Of a stretch of 25,287 bases of DNA, positions 15,521-23,435 are shown in pieces. Source of the stretch: JBBSUX01 sp038234045. Its GTDB lineage: Bacteria; Pseudomonadota; Gammaproteobacteria; Burkholderiales; Burkholderiaceae_C. Each line of letters opens with the position of its first letter. Within the stretch, counting starts at the first letter, position 1. The stretch spans positions 1 to 25,287 of the forward strand of contig JBBSUX010000012.1 in the NCBI GenBank assembly GCA_038234045.1. Direction: 5' to 3'. A program made the translations under genes and the position numbers. The notes under the pieces are model-generated. The model did no database searches. It worked only from the letters and a program-made list of their open reading frames with translations, and was not told the origin of the DNA.

Positions 15521-16765
15521 ATGGAACTCTCCGGCAAACACATTGTCCTTGGCCTGACTGGAGGCATTGCCTGCTACAAGGCGGCCGAGCTCTGCCGCTT
15601 GCTGGTGAGGGCCGGCGCGAGCGTTCAGGTGATGATGACCGAGGCTGCAACGCAGTTCATCACACCGGTGACGATGCAGGCGCTTTCCGGCCGCGCAGTT
15701 GCGCTCTCGCAGTGGGATGCACGCGAGCCCAACAACATGGCGCACATCAACGTGAGCCGCGAGGCCGACGCTATTTTGATGGCGCCGTGCAGCGCCGACT
15801 TCATCGCTCGTCTGGCAGCGGGCCGTAGCGACGAATTGCTGAGTCTTCTTTGCCTGGCGCGGCCGCGAGATCTTGTGCCATTGCTGCTGGCGCCGGCCAT
15901 GAACCGCGAGATGTGGACGCATCCTGCCACCGAACGCAATGTCGCCCAGGTGGCGAGCGACGGCGCTGTCGTGCTGGATGTCGGCAGCGGTGATCAGGCC
16001 TGTGGAGAGACGGGAGACGGCCGCATGCTCGAGCCGGCTGAATTGCTCGACGAGCTAATCGCAGCGTTCCAGCCCAAGCTGCTGGCCGGGCGCCGTGTGC
16101 TGATTACCGCCGGGCCAACGCAGGAAGCGATCGATCCGGTGCGCTGCATCACCAATCATTCTTCCGGCAAGATGGGTTTTGCCTTGGCGCGCGCTGCGCG
16201 CGACGCTGGCGCGCAGGTCACGCTCGTGGCGGGGCCGGTGGCACTGACGGCGCCGCGCGGGGTGCGGCGGGTTGATGTGGTTTCGGCCTGCGAAATGTTC
16301 GATGCGGTGGCGGACGAGCTTGAGCACGCCGACCTGTTCATCGCAACGGCAGCGGTTGCCGACTGGCGCCCTGCATCGGTGAGCGAACAGAAGATCAAGA
16401 AAGACCACAGTGGTGCCGGTGCCGGTGCTGAGCCGCCGTCCCTCCGATTCGTCGAGAACCCCGACATCCTGCGCGCCGCCGCCCGGTCTCCCCGGGCACT
16501 CTCCGGTGCGTTGATGTGCGTGGGTTTTGCCGCCGAAAGTCACGAGCTGGCGCGTCACGCCGCTGAAAAGCGCGAGCGCAAGGGCGTGGCTGTGATGGTT
16601 GGCAACATCGGGCCGACAGCGTTTGGCCAGGATGACAACGAGCTTCTCATCGTCGATGCCCACGGCGCCCACCCCACCGGCCGACATTCCAAATTGGAGC
16701 TTGCTCGCCAATTGATAGCTCGCTGCGCTTGTGAGATAAGCGCTAGAGCTCTAAAAGATACTTAA
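15521..16765 (+). CDS. coaBC: Bifunctional phosphopantothenoylcysteine decarboxylase / phosphopantothenate-cysteine ligase
   Basis: A 414-residue cytoplasmic enzyme for two consecutive steps of coenzyme A synthesis. The N-terminal CoaC flavoprotein domain has LGLTGGIACYKAAEL, the catalytic His75 in MAHINVSR (same position as in E. coli), PCSADFIARLAAG and LAPAMNREMW. The C-terminal CoaB domain has ITAGPTQEAIDPVRCITNHSSGKMG, ATAAVADWRP and KIKKD. The ATG at 15521 matches the family N-terminus; the frame is open further upstream without a domain. The last 15 to 20 residues (after RHSKLELARQL) are encoded by palindromic repeat copy C rather than conserved sequence. The stop is 3 nt before the dut ATG, as in the common coaBC-dut operon. 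Confidence 0.96.
   Translation: MELSGKHIVLGLTGGIACYKAAELCRLLVRAGASVQVMMTEAATQFITPVTMQALSGRAVALSQWDAREPNNMAHINVSREADAILMAPCSADFIARLAAGRSDELLSLLCLARPRDLVPLLLAPAMNREMWTHPATERNVAQVASDGAVVLDVGSGDQACGETGDGRMLEPAELLDELIAAFQPKLLAGRRVLITAGPTQEAIDPVRCITNHSSGKMGFALARAARDAGAQVTLVAGPVALTAPRGVRRVDVVSACEMFDAVADELEHADLFIATAAVADWRPASVSEQKIKKDHSGAGAGAEPPSLRFVENPDILRAAARSPRALSGALMCVGFAAESHELARHAAEKRERKGVAVMVGNIGPTAFGQDDNELLIVDAHGAHPTGRHSKLELARQLIARCACEISARALKDT
16717..16750 (-). repeat. Palindromic AGCGCTT repeat, copy C, inside the coaBC 3' end
   Basis: AGCTCGCTGCGCTT (16717-16730) and AAGCGCTAGAGCT (16738-16750) form an imperfect inverted repeat around GTGAGAT. The minus-strand 13-mer GCTCTAGCGCTTA (16749-16737) is identical to 4050-4062 in copy A. 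The element lies in the coding region and reads through in frame, giving the end of CoaBC. Confidence 0.6.
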
Positions 16766-16768
16766 AAA

Positions 16769-17215
16769 ATGGATATTTCGGTCAAAATTCTTGACGCGCG
16801 AATGGCCGATCAGCTGCCCGCGTACGCGACGCCCGGAAGCGCTGGCCTTGATTTGCGCGCTGCCCTGGAGGAACCCTTGGTGCTCGAGCCTGGCGCCAGT
16901 GCGCTGATCTCGACCGGCATCGCCATCCATCTCGACGATGCGGGATTCGCCGCGATGATCCTGCCGCGATCGGGTCTGGGCCATCGACACGGGGTTGTTC
17001 TTGGCAATCTGGTGGGTCTAATCGACAGTGACTATCAGGGCCCCTTGATGGTGAGCGCCTGGAATCGCAGCAATGCTTCCTACACCATCGCTCCTTTGGA
17101 GCGCATTGCCCAGTTGGTCGTTGTGCCGGTGGTGCAGGCGCGGTTTCGGGTAGTTGAGGCGTTCAGCGCTTCGATCCGGGGCGCCGCTGGTTACGGCTCG
17201 ACGGGGAGCGCCTGA
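16769..17215 (+). CDS. dut: Deoxyuridine 5'-triphosphate nucleotidohydrolase
   Basis: A 148-residue trimeric dUTPase hydrolysing dUTP to dUMP and pyrophosphate, keeping uracil out of DNA and feeding thymidylate synthesis. All five motifs are present in order: GSAGLDL (23-29), PRSGLG (66-71), GNLVGLIDSDYQG (79-91, with the catalytic Asp86), ERIAQLVVVPV (111-121) and RGAAGYGSTG (137-146). Length is normal. The ATG follows the coaBC stop by 3 nt in an A-rich stretch with no separate Shine-Dalgarno, so translation probably depends on coupling to coaBC. Confidence 0.96.
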   Translation: MDISVKILDARMADQLPAYATPGSAGLDLRAALEEPLVLEPGASALISTGIAIHLDDAGFAAMILPRSGLGHRHGVVLGNLVGLIDSDYQGPLMVSAWNRSNASYTIAPLERIAQLVVVPVVQARFRVVEAFSASIRGAAGYGSTGSA

Positions 17216-17495
17216 AGGGATTCGCAGCGAAATAGCAGCCCTTCGCAAAGCGCTCCGGGAGCGGCGGCGGTCACTCATCGTTGCGCAACTTTGCGCAGTC
17301 GATGTCGGCTCCCTCCTACCGTTGTCGCGTTGAACTCCCACAGGGTTGCGGGTGCGCGCGCGCTTGCAACAGGCGGCCATGTGGCGCGCAATCAGGCTCA
17401 GCTTCAGCGCTGGTGTGGATGACGCTCACGAAATCGCCGTTGCGTCAGCTCGCACGCCATGCTGAAAAAGGGCTTCCCAACTTTCGGAGAAAACC
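17216..17495. other. Intergenic region upstream of the glycine-zipper lipoprotein
   Basis: 280 bases with no gene I can support. It holds small hairpins, such as GCTCCGGGAGC at 17252-17262 and GTTGC/GCAAC arms at 17345-17349 and 17366-17370 around an alternating GC run. None has a T-run. GGAG precedes the next ATG. No promoter was convincing. Confidence 0.35.
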
Positions 17496-18029
17496 ATGAC
17501 ATTTCGTCCTCGCTCAATCACCGCCATCGCCAGCGCTGCGCTTGGCGCAGCTTTCCTCGCTGGCTGCGTACAACCCCCGTTGTACGAACAGCAGCCGGGC
17601 TATTCACCTGCCTATCCTTCCGCGGCGCCCCCCCCGGCCTATCCCGCTTACGGTGGCCAGGCCTACAGGCCGGTACCACCCGCCTACGCGGAGTACGGAC
17701 GTGTCGCCAACATCGAACTGCTCCAGCAAGAGCAACGTCGAGCGCCTTCAGGCGCTGGCGCGATCATTGGCGGTGTGCTCGGTGCGGTGGTAGGCAACCA
17801 GGTCGGCGGGGGATTCGGTCGTGCCGCCGCCACCGGTATCGGAGCTGTGGGCGGTGCGGTCGCCGGTAACGCACTGGAAGGCAATCAGAGAGGGCCGACC
17901 GTGCAAAGCTACCGAATCTCGGTGCAGACCGACAACGGCCGCATGCAGGTGTTCGATGTGCCCAACCCGGGCGATCTCCGAATCGGCGATCGCGTACGCG
18001 TCGAAGACGGTCGTATTCAGCGCATCTGA
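17496..18029 (+). CDS. Glycine-zipper 2TM outer-membrane lipoprotein (SlyB/17-kDa antigen-like)
   Basis: A 177-residue lipoprotein with signal peptide and lipobox LAGC (Cys24). A Pro/Tyr-rich spacer (about residues 26-65, repeated YxPAYP and PPAYPAYG-like units) is followed by a glycine-zipper pair GAGAIIGGVLGAVVGNQVGGG and AAATGIGAVGGAVAGNALEG (about 86-128). The C-terminal domain has RISVQTDNGRMQVFDVPNPGDLRIGDRVRVEDGRI, as in SlyB/PcpY proteins. Such lipoproteins help outer-membrane integrity and often belong to envelope-stress regulons. GGAGAAAACC supports the ATG. The spacer is low-complexity. It converges with the SlyD-like gene. Confidence 0.88.
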   Translation: MTFRPRSITAIASAALGAAFLAGCVQPPLYEQQPGYSPAYPSAAPPPAYPAYGGQAYRPVPPAYAEYGRVANIELLQQEQRRAPSGAGAIIGGVLGAVVGNQVGGGFGRAAATGIGAVGGAVAGNALEGNQRGPTVQSYRISVQTDNGRMQVFDVPNPGDLRIGDRVRVEDGRIQRI

Positions 18030-18099
18030 ACGAGCAGTGGCGACGTCAGCCCGGAGGCTGGATCGAAGCTTTGTTGGTTCGACCGGCGGAGGCAAAAGC

Positions 18100-18624
18100 T
18101 CAGTGCAGCGTCGCGTCGCCCGGCCCTGCACCCGGAATCCGGAAAAAACCCGTACCGGCGGTCCCACTTTCGCGTTCCTCGTCGGTCGCTTCGCGCACGG
18201 AAACCACCGTCAGGTGCAACCGGATCGCAATGCCGGCCAAGGGATGGTTGCCATCCAGCACGACATGGTCCGGATAGATGTCGGTAACGGTGTAGAGAGC
18301 GTCGCGTGGCGCATCCGGATTGGTGCCTTCCGGTAGCGCGCTGCCTTCCATCGTCATACCTTCTTCGAGCTCCGCCGGAAAACGCTCACGGGGCTCAAGA
18401 AACAACAGCTTGTCTTCGTAGTCGCCGAAAGCCTGTTCGGGTTCGATATGCAGGTCGAGAGTTGCGCCGGCTGCATGGCCTTGAAGCGCCATTTCAATCG
18501 GGCCGAGCAGGTCCTGCCCGCCGACGACAAAATCAACAGGCTCGGCAAGCACGTCGAGCTCTTCGCCCAATGTGTCGGTCAGCGTCCAGGTGAGCGCGAC
18601 AACGCAGTGTTCAGTAATTTCCAT
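18100..18624 (-). CDS. FKBP-type peptidyl-prolyl isomerase, SlyD-like
   Basis: A 174-residue cytoplasmic protein. The FKBP domain is interrupted by an insert-in-flap chaperone domain, as in SlyD/SlpA: VALTWTLTDTLGEELDV, VVGGQDLLGPIEMALQGHAAG, IEPEQAFGDYEDKLLFLEPRERFP, then VTDIYPDHVVLDGNHPLAGIAIRLHLTVVSVREA. SlyD-like proteins speed prolyl isomerisation and shield unfolded chains. The histidine-rich nickel-binding tail of E. coli SlyD is missing; the C-terminus (GTAGTGFFRIPGAGPGDATLH) has only one His. Nickel delivery is therefore not supported. The ATG at 18624 is close to a GACAAT hexamer and lacks a Shine-Dalgarno. It is divergent from roxA. Confidence 0.9.
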   Translation of the reverse strand: MEITEHCVVALTWTLTDTLGEELDVLAEPVDFVVGGQDLLGPIEMALQGHAAGATLDLHIEPEQAFGDYEDKLLFLEPRERFPAELEEGMTMEGSALPEGTNPDAPRDALYTVTDIYPDHVVLDGNHPLAGIAIRLHLTVVSVREATDEERESGTAGTGFFRIPGAGPGDATLH

Positions 18625-18722
18625 ACGAGAATTGTCGCATTCGGCGATGCGTGGCCCTGCCTGCAGCGGCAGGTGTATTACTCATGACCTGCGTGACAGC
18701 CGACGTCTTCCTCTGATCGTTC

Positions 18723-19874
18723 ATGCTCATGTCCAAGTCGCTAGACCCGCTGCGTTCCGTTGGCACCGATGTGTTTATGAGGCGCTATTGGCAGCGCCGC
18801 CCTTTGCTCCTGCGTCAGGCAGTGCCCGACGTCCATCTGCTGCCCGGGCGTTCAGAAATCTTTGCGTTGGCCGGACAGGACGATGTTGAGGCACGGCTTG
18901 TCGCTCACCTTCCTGATGGCACATGGACGCTCAAGCACGGGCCGTTCAAGCGGCGCGCATTACCGCCACTTGACCAGCGGGCGTGGACTCTGCTGGTCCA
19001 GGGAGTCGATCTGCACAACGATGCGACGCGCGCATTGCTTGACCGGTTTCGCTTCATTCCTGACGCCCGTATCGACGACGCCATGATCAGTTTCGCGACC
19101 GATGGCGGTGGAGTCGGCCCGCATGTGGATAGCTACGACGTCTTTTTGCTTCAAATCCATGGCAATCGCCGGTGGCGTACCGCGCCGGTAGTGCGTGAGC
19201 CCAAGCTGGTGGCTGGTGTGCCCCTGCGGATCCTCGCTGACTTTTCTCCGGTAGAAGACGACGTGCTGGAACCGGGCGACATGCTCTACCTCCCGCCCGG
19301 CTACGCGCACGACGGCGTTGCCATGGGAGAGTGCATGACCTGCTCCATCGGGTTTCGGTCGCCGTCGAGCGCTGAACTGGGGCGGGAGCTGCTCCAGCGC
19401 ATCGCAGAAGCGGCAGCCAATGACGGGGATGGCACGGCTTCCCGCAGTACCCGTCAGCTTTACCGGGATCGCGGCCAGCCTGCGGCATTGGCACCGGCTT
19501 CCCTGCCTTCATCGCTGGAAGATTTCGCGCGGACTTCGGTGCAGGCGCTGCTGAGCAACCCGGATGCCCTGGCCCGTGCCTTGGGTGAATACCTCACGGA
19601 ACCCAAGGCGCAGCTGTGGTTCGAGGGGGGCGAAGCGCCCATCGGCGATTGCGGGATACGTCTGGACCGCAAAACCCGCATCCTGTACGACGCAACACAT
19701 ATTTTCATTAACGGGGAAAGCATCCGTGCGAGTGGGGCTGACATGCGCTTGATGCGTCGTTTAGCCGATCACCGGGCGCTGTCGGCCAAAGAACTCAGCC
19801 GCGCGAGCAGCGTAGCAGCGGAACTGCTACAGATCTGGTGCGACGATGGCTGGGTGCATCCGGACGGTGTCTGA
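18723..19874 (+). CDS. roxA: Ribosomal protein uL16 arginine hydroxylase (RoxA/YcfD), JmjC/cupin oxygenase
   Basis: A 383-residue 2-oxoglutarate/Fe(II) dioxygenase. The iron triad is H134 and D136 in GPHVDSYDVFLLQIHGNRRWR and H196 in LYLPPGYAHDG, each nine residues from the E. coli RoxA positions (H125, D127, H187). The double-stranded beta helix is followed by a dimerisation segment and a winged-helix-like C-terminus ending in ELLQIWCDDGWVH. E. coli RoxA hydroxylates Arg81 of ribosomal protein L16. The start may be ATG at 18723 or 18729 (MLMSKSLDPL); no strong Shine-Dalgarno decides. An inverted repeat CCTGC...GCAGG lies in the upstream gap at 18656-18673. Confidence 0.92.
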   Translation: MLMSKSLDPLRSVGTDVFMRRYWQRRPLLLRQAVPDVHLLPGRSEIFALAGQDDVEARLVAHLPDGTWTLKHGPFKRRALPPLDQRAWTLLVQGVDLHNDATRALLDRFRFIPDARIDDAMISFATDGGGVGPHVDSYDVFLLQIHGNRRWRTAPVVREPKLVAGVPLRILADFSPVEDDVLEPGDMLYLPPGYAHDGVAMGECMTCSIGFRSPSSAELGRELLQRIAEAAANDGDGTASRSTRQLYRDRGQPAALAPASLPSSLEDFARTSVQALLSNPDALARALGEYLTEPKAQLWFEGGEAPIGDCGIRLDRKTRILYDATHIFINGESIRASGADMRLMRRLADHRALSAKELSRASSVAAELLQIWCDDGWVHPDGV

Positions 19875-20101
19875 AGCTGGTCTGTGGGTTAGTTGGGCTC
19901 CGACCATCTCCATCCATGGCTGTGCGGCGGTGTCATAGAGTGTCAGTGTCTGTTTCGCAAGCGTGTTTTCCCCGATAAGCCATCTACAATTCACCGCCAC
20001 GGTTCGCACGGCCTTGCCGAGTCGGAGAGAGTTGGAGCGAGCCTGCTGTCGCGCGCATCTGCGCAACGGCTTCCTGAAAACAGTGCACAAAGGATTTCGA
20101 C

Positions 20102-20404
20102 ATGAAGCATTCCCTGGTTCTCGCCGCATTGGTCGGTTCTGTCGCCCTCGCCGCATGTGGCAAGAAGGAAGTGCCGGCACCTGTACCGGCGCCCGCTCCA
20201 ATGGAGGCGCCTGCGCCGGCTCCGGCTACTTCCTCCGAAATGGTTTCCCCAGCCGCGGCGGCTAACGGGGCTGTCACGCCTGCAGCTCCGGCTTCGTCGC
20301 CCTTCGTAGTCGGGGGGACTGATCCCAAGGCCGCGGATGCAGCAGCGGATGCAGCCGCGAAGAAGGCTGCGGACGACGCAGCAAATGCTGCTTCCAAGAA
20401 ATAA
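20102..20404 (+). CDS. Small Pro/Ala/Lys-rich lipoprotein of unknown function
   Basis: A 100-residue lipoprotein. The signal peptide ends at lipobox LAAC (Cys19), followed by GKKE and a Pro/Ala tract (PAPVPAPAPMEAPAPAPA, about residues 24-42). After a short neutral segment comes a charged, Ala-rich helical tail (about 74-100, ADAAADAAAKKAADDAANAA) ending in SKK. No domain is recognised. The layout, a lipid anchor, a rigid Pro/Ala spacer and a helix ending in lysine, recalls Lpp-type lipoproteins, though it is not a homolog by visible sequence. AAGGA eight bases before the ATG supports the start. The gene stands alone, with a TACAAT at 19985-19990 upstream and a strong terminator just downstream. 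Confidence 0.85.
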   Translation: MKHSLVLAALVGSVALAACGKKEVPAPVPAPAPMEAPAPAPATSSEMVSPAAAANGAVTPAAPASSPFVVGGTDPKAADAAADAAAKKAADDAANAASKK

Positions 20405-20434
20405 GCAGCCCACTGCAAGATTTCTTGCGCTTAT

Positions 20435-20465
20435 AAAAAAAGCCAACTTCGGGTGGCTTTTTTTT
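20435..20465. terminator. Intrinsic terminator with UUCG tetraloop, bidirectional
   Basis: An A-run plus AGCCA (20435-20445) pairs with TGGCT followed by a T-run (20454-20465). Inside is C(TTCG)G closed next to one A-G mismatch. T-runs exist on both strands, so it can stop both the lipoprotein gene and the convergent metallohydrolase operon. A second palindrome, GAATCA-N6-TGATTC, lies at 20467-20484. Confidence 0.9.
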
Positions 20466-20512
20466 GGAATCATCGGTGTGATTCGGCTGCCGCGGCAAGC
20501 CTGATCCCTTGC

Positions 20513-21289
20513 TCAGACGTTAAACCACTCGGTACCGTCCCGTGGATCAGCCACGCCGATCTGCTCCGGGGCCCATCCGAGCGCATTAGCAAGGCCTGCA
20601 CGCGCAAGCTCCGGTCGGTTGTTTTGCTCGCTCAGATGTGCGGCCACGACCTGTCGTAGGCCGACGTGTCGCACGCGGCGTGCAATCTCTGCTGCGGCTG
20701 CGTTGCCTAGATGTCCGTACGGCCCGCTGACGCGCCGTTTCAGAAACTCGGGGTAGCGTGAAACCGCCAGCAGATCGGCATCGTGATTGGACTCCAGCAT
20801 CAGTGCGTGGCAACCGTGAATCTGCGCAATGACGTGCTCGGTAGCATGTCCCAGATCGGTCAGGATTCCGAGATGTGAGGCGCCATCAGAGCATCGTAGT
20901 TGCAAGGGTTCACGAGCGTCATGCGGGACCGTAAACGGATGGATCCCGCATGCTCCCAGATCGATCTCAGCGCCGTCGTGGGTCACGTTAAGCATGCCTT
21001 CGAACTCTGGCTCACCCATGGCAGCGTACGTACCGCGGCTCATCCAGACGGGAATTCGCTGCCTGACCGACAGCGCATGAACGCAGCCAATATGGTCTGA
21101 ATGTTCATGCGTGATGAAGATGGCGTCGATCTGTGGCCGGGCAATTCCCGCCTTGCCGAGCCGCACTTCAAGTTGTCGGATACCAAGCCCGCAGTCCACC
21201 AGCAACCGGGTGGTGTCGCTGCCACTGCGTGCCTCGATCAGCGTCGCGTTGCCGGTACTGCCGCTGCCCAGACTACGAAAACGCAGCAT
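20513..21289 (-). CDS. MBL-fold metallohydrolase (YycJ/WalJ-like)
   Basis: A 258-residue cytoplasmic metallo-beta-lactamase-fold protein. It opens with LRFRSLGSGSTGNATLIEA, typical of the YycJ/WalJ group, and has the metal motif THEHSDH (H61, H63, D65, H66), further ligands in LESNHD and SGPYGHLGN, and VAAHLSEQNNRPELA near the end. Members are thought to be nucleases or phosphodiesterases; B. subtilis YycJ is linked to DNA repair. The exact substrate here is not known. It lies 41 bp downstream of bamC in the dapA-bamC block and ends before the shared terminator. Confidence 0.9.
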   Translation of the reverse strand: MLRFRSLGSGSTGNATLIEARSGSDTTRLLVDCGLGIRQLEVRLGKAGIARPQIDAIFITHEHSDHIGCVHALSVRQRIPVWMSRGTYAAMGEPEFEGMLNVTHDGAEIDLGACGIHPFTVPHDAREPLQLRCSDGASHLGILTDLGHATEHVIAQIHGCHALMLESNHDADLLAVSRYPEFLKRRVSGPYGHLGNAAAAEIARRVRHVGLRQVVAAHLSEQNNRPELARAGLANALGWAPEQIGVADPRDGTEWFNV

Positions 21290-21330
21290 CCTCGGCTTGA
21301 TCCCCCCCGTGGTGGGTTGCCACGCTGTTT

Positions 21331-22434
21331 TTACTTGAGGTCATCCGCAATCACCTTGACGATGCGCCCGGCGTCGACGTTGTTCATCGCATTGCCATTG
21401 GCGTCGAGTACGGTCACGTTGGTAGCGTTGTCGCCCTGTGAGCGTACCGCTATCCGGTACTGCACCGGGGCTGGTGCATCAGGTTTTCGTTGCAGCAGTT
21501 TGCCGAAGAAGCCCTGCGGCTTGCGATCGGCGTCGATCTTTACGTAGCGCACAAAATACAGGCCCTTGCTGCGGTCGCGATCTTCCACGGTGAAGCCGGT
21601 TCGGTCGAGCGTCAGGCCGACGCGACGCCATGCCCGGTCGAAGCTCTCGTTCATCTGCACGGTCGGCACGCCGGCTACCGTTGCAAGGGTCACACCCGAC
21701 TTCACCGGTACAGCAACCGCTTCCGCCTGGGCGGCCTTAGCTTCTGCGGTGGTGGCTCCTCCGAGCTTGACCATCATGCGGCGCAGGAACTCGGCTTCGA
21801 GCTCCGGGTTCTCCGGCCGCGGCTCCCATACGGTGCTCTGGTTCACGCGTGAATCGCTGGTGTAGACCTCTTCCATGCCGCGGTGGCTGACGAAGATTTC
21901 GGTCTTGCCGTCGGGGCGATGCTCCATGCGGGTGCGGAATTTGTCGCGCTGGCTGGTGTCGTACACCGAGTCGAGCACCTTGCCTAGCGTGCGCCGGATG
22001 ATGTCCTGCGGCAGTTTCGCGCGGTTCTCGGCCCAGTCGGTTTCCATGATGCCGAGGTTGCGCTGATCGATGGTGAGCAAAAAACCATTGGCAAGCCAGA
22101 AGTCGCGCACCGGATCCCAAAGCTGGTCGGCGGGGCGGTCGACTACCAGCCAAAACGTATTGCCGTCACGTTTGAACTGGACGTCGCCGATCTGGTTCGG
22201 CGCTGTCTTGGCAAACGCTGGCGCCGACGCCTGGCGCGCCTCAAACCCCTTGGCGGACACTACATCAGCCGGGCCGAGGTTGTAGCGGGTGTCCGCGGAA
22301 AGCTGCGTCAAATCTGGTGGAACCGCCAGCGACTGCCCACGACCAGCGCTCTTGTAATCGATTTTCTCGTCATCAAGCACAGAACAGGCCGACAGTGCAA
22401 CGACCAAACCAAGCAACAGGGCATTACGAATCAC
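21331..22434 (-). CDS. bamC: Outer membrane protein assembly factor BamC
   Basis: A 367-residue lipoprotein of the Bam complex, which inserts beta-barrel proteins in the outer membrane. The signal peptide ends at lipobox LSAC (Cys17). An unstructured segment with DDEKIDYKSAGRGQSLAVPPDLTQ, the BamD-binding region, follows, then two helix-grip domains (about residues 85-225 and 255-365; the second contains SFDRAWRRVGLTLDRTGFTVEDRDRSKGLYFVRY). The start is GTG at 22434, preceded by GAGGATG; the nearby ATG is out of frame. It follows dapA by 75 bp, the conserved dapA-bamC order. The length is close to the E. coli protein with a moderate insert. Confidence 0.93.
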   Translation of the reverse strand: MIRNALLLGLVVALSACSVLDDEKIDYKSAGRGQSLAVPPDLTQLSADTRYNLGPADVVSAKGFEARQASAPAFAKTAPNQIGDVQFKRDGNTFWLVVDRPADQLWDPVRDFWLANGFLLTIDQRNLGIMETDWAENRAKLPQDIIRRTLGKVLDSVYDTSQRDKFRTRMEHRPDGKTEIFVSHRGMEEVYTSDSRVNQSTVWEPRPENPELEAEFLRRMMVKLGGATTAEAKAAQAEAVAVPVKSGVTLATVAGVPTVQMNESFDRAWRRVGLTLDRTGFTVEDRDRSKGLYFVRYVKIDADRKPQGFFGKLLQRKPDAPAPVQYRIAVRSQGDNATNVTVLDANGNAMNNVDAGRIVKVIADDLK

Positions 22435-22509
22435 GGGTTCATCCTCGTGGTGTGAAAGGGGGAAAAGAGCGGGAAGGCGCCGAAAAACTCATGTGCGCTT
22501 GCCGCCGGA

Positions 22510-23406
22510 TTACAGCAGGCCGCAATCCTGCAGCGCCTGCTCGACGATCGGTTCGCACAGGCGCGTCAGGCGGGTCATCGGCAGGCGCATGGCTCCGCCG
22601 CAAAGTCCGAGTCGCTGCATCGCCCACTTGACGGGAATCGGATTGGCTTCGACAAAAAGATTGCGGTGCAGGGGCATCAGCCGGAACTGCAGCGCCATCG
22701 CTTTTCGGGCGTCACCCGCCAGCGCTGCCGCGCAGAGTTCGGCCATCAGATGTGGCGCGACATTGGCTGTCACGCTGATATTGCCATGACCGCCGCAGAG
22801 CATGAGTGCCACAGCGGTGGGATCGTCGCCCGAATACACCGCGAAGCTCCGAGGAAGATCGCGGATGAGCCATTGGGCACGTTCGATATTGCCGGTGGCT
22901 TCCTTGATGCCGACGATGCCGGGAACCTGCGCCAGGCGTAATACCGTGTCGTGCTGCATGTCGGCAACGCTGCGACCGGGCACGTTGTAAAGCACGATCG
23001 GCAGGTCGCCCACCGCTTCGGCGATGGCCCTGAAATGCTGGTACTGGCCTTCTTGGGTCGGCTTGTTGTAGTAGGGCACTACCTGCAGCTGGCTGGCCGC
23101 ACCCACATCACGGGCGAAGCGGGCCAGCTCGATCGCCTCGCGGGTGGAGTTGGCGCCGCAGCCCGCCATCACCCGCACGCGGCCTGCTGCCTGCTCGACC
23201 GAGACCCGGATGATCTCGCCGTGCTCCTCGACGCTCACCGTGGGGGATTCGCCGGTCGTGCCGACAACGCCCAGGCAGGCCGTGCCTTCAGTCACATGCC
23301 AGTCGATCAGCTTCCGCAGCGCGGAATAGTCCACGCTGCCGTCGTCGAGCATCGGCGTGACGAGCGCGACGATGCTGCCTGTGGGGATGCCGGTGGGGAG
23401 GGTCAT
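22510..23406 (-). CDS. dapA: 4-hydroxy-tetrahydrodipicolinate synthase
   Basis: A 298-residue cytoplasmic aldolase that condenses pyruvate with aspartate semialdehyde, the first committed step to lysine and diaminopimelate. The TIM-barrel active site is visible: T50/T51 in VGTTGESPT, Y140 in LYNVPGRS, R145, and the Schiff-base Lys168 in GIKEATGN. GSIVALVTPM is the usual N-terminal strand. A minus-strand TAAAAT at plus 23433-23438, overlapping the stop of the upstream methyltransferase gene, could be a -10 element, so dapA may be transcribed both from its own promoter and by read-through across the 29-bp gap. Confidence 0.97.
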   Translation of the reverse strand: MTLPTGIPTGSIVALVTPMLDDGSVDYSALRKLIDWHVTEGTACLGVVGTTGESPTVSVEEHGEIIRVSVEQAAGRVRVMAGCGANSTREAIELARFARDVGAASQLQVVPYYNKPTQEGQYQHFRAIAEAVGDLPIVLYNVPGRSVADMQHDTVLRLAQVPGIVGIKEATGNIERAQWLIRDLPRSFAVYSGDDPTAVALMLCGGHGNISVTANVAPHLMAELCAAALAGDARKAMALQFRLMPLHRNLFVEANPIPVKWAMQRLGLCGGAMRLPMTRLTRLCEPIVEQALQDCGLL

Positions 23407-23435
23407 GTTCGGGGCGAGTGACTAAACACGTCATT

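Noticed and set aside
17341..17370. Alternating GC run flanked by GTTGC/GCAAC, possible regulatory hairpin
   Set aside because: Common in GC-rich DNA; no T-run, no gene relation that would support a role.
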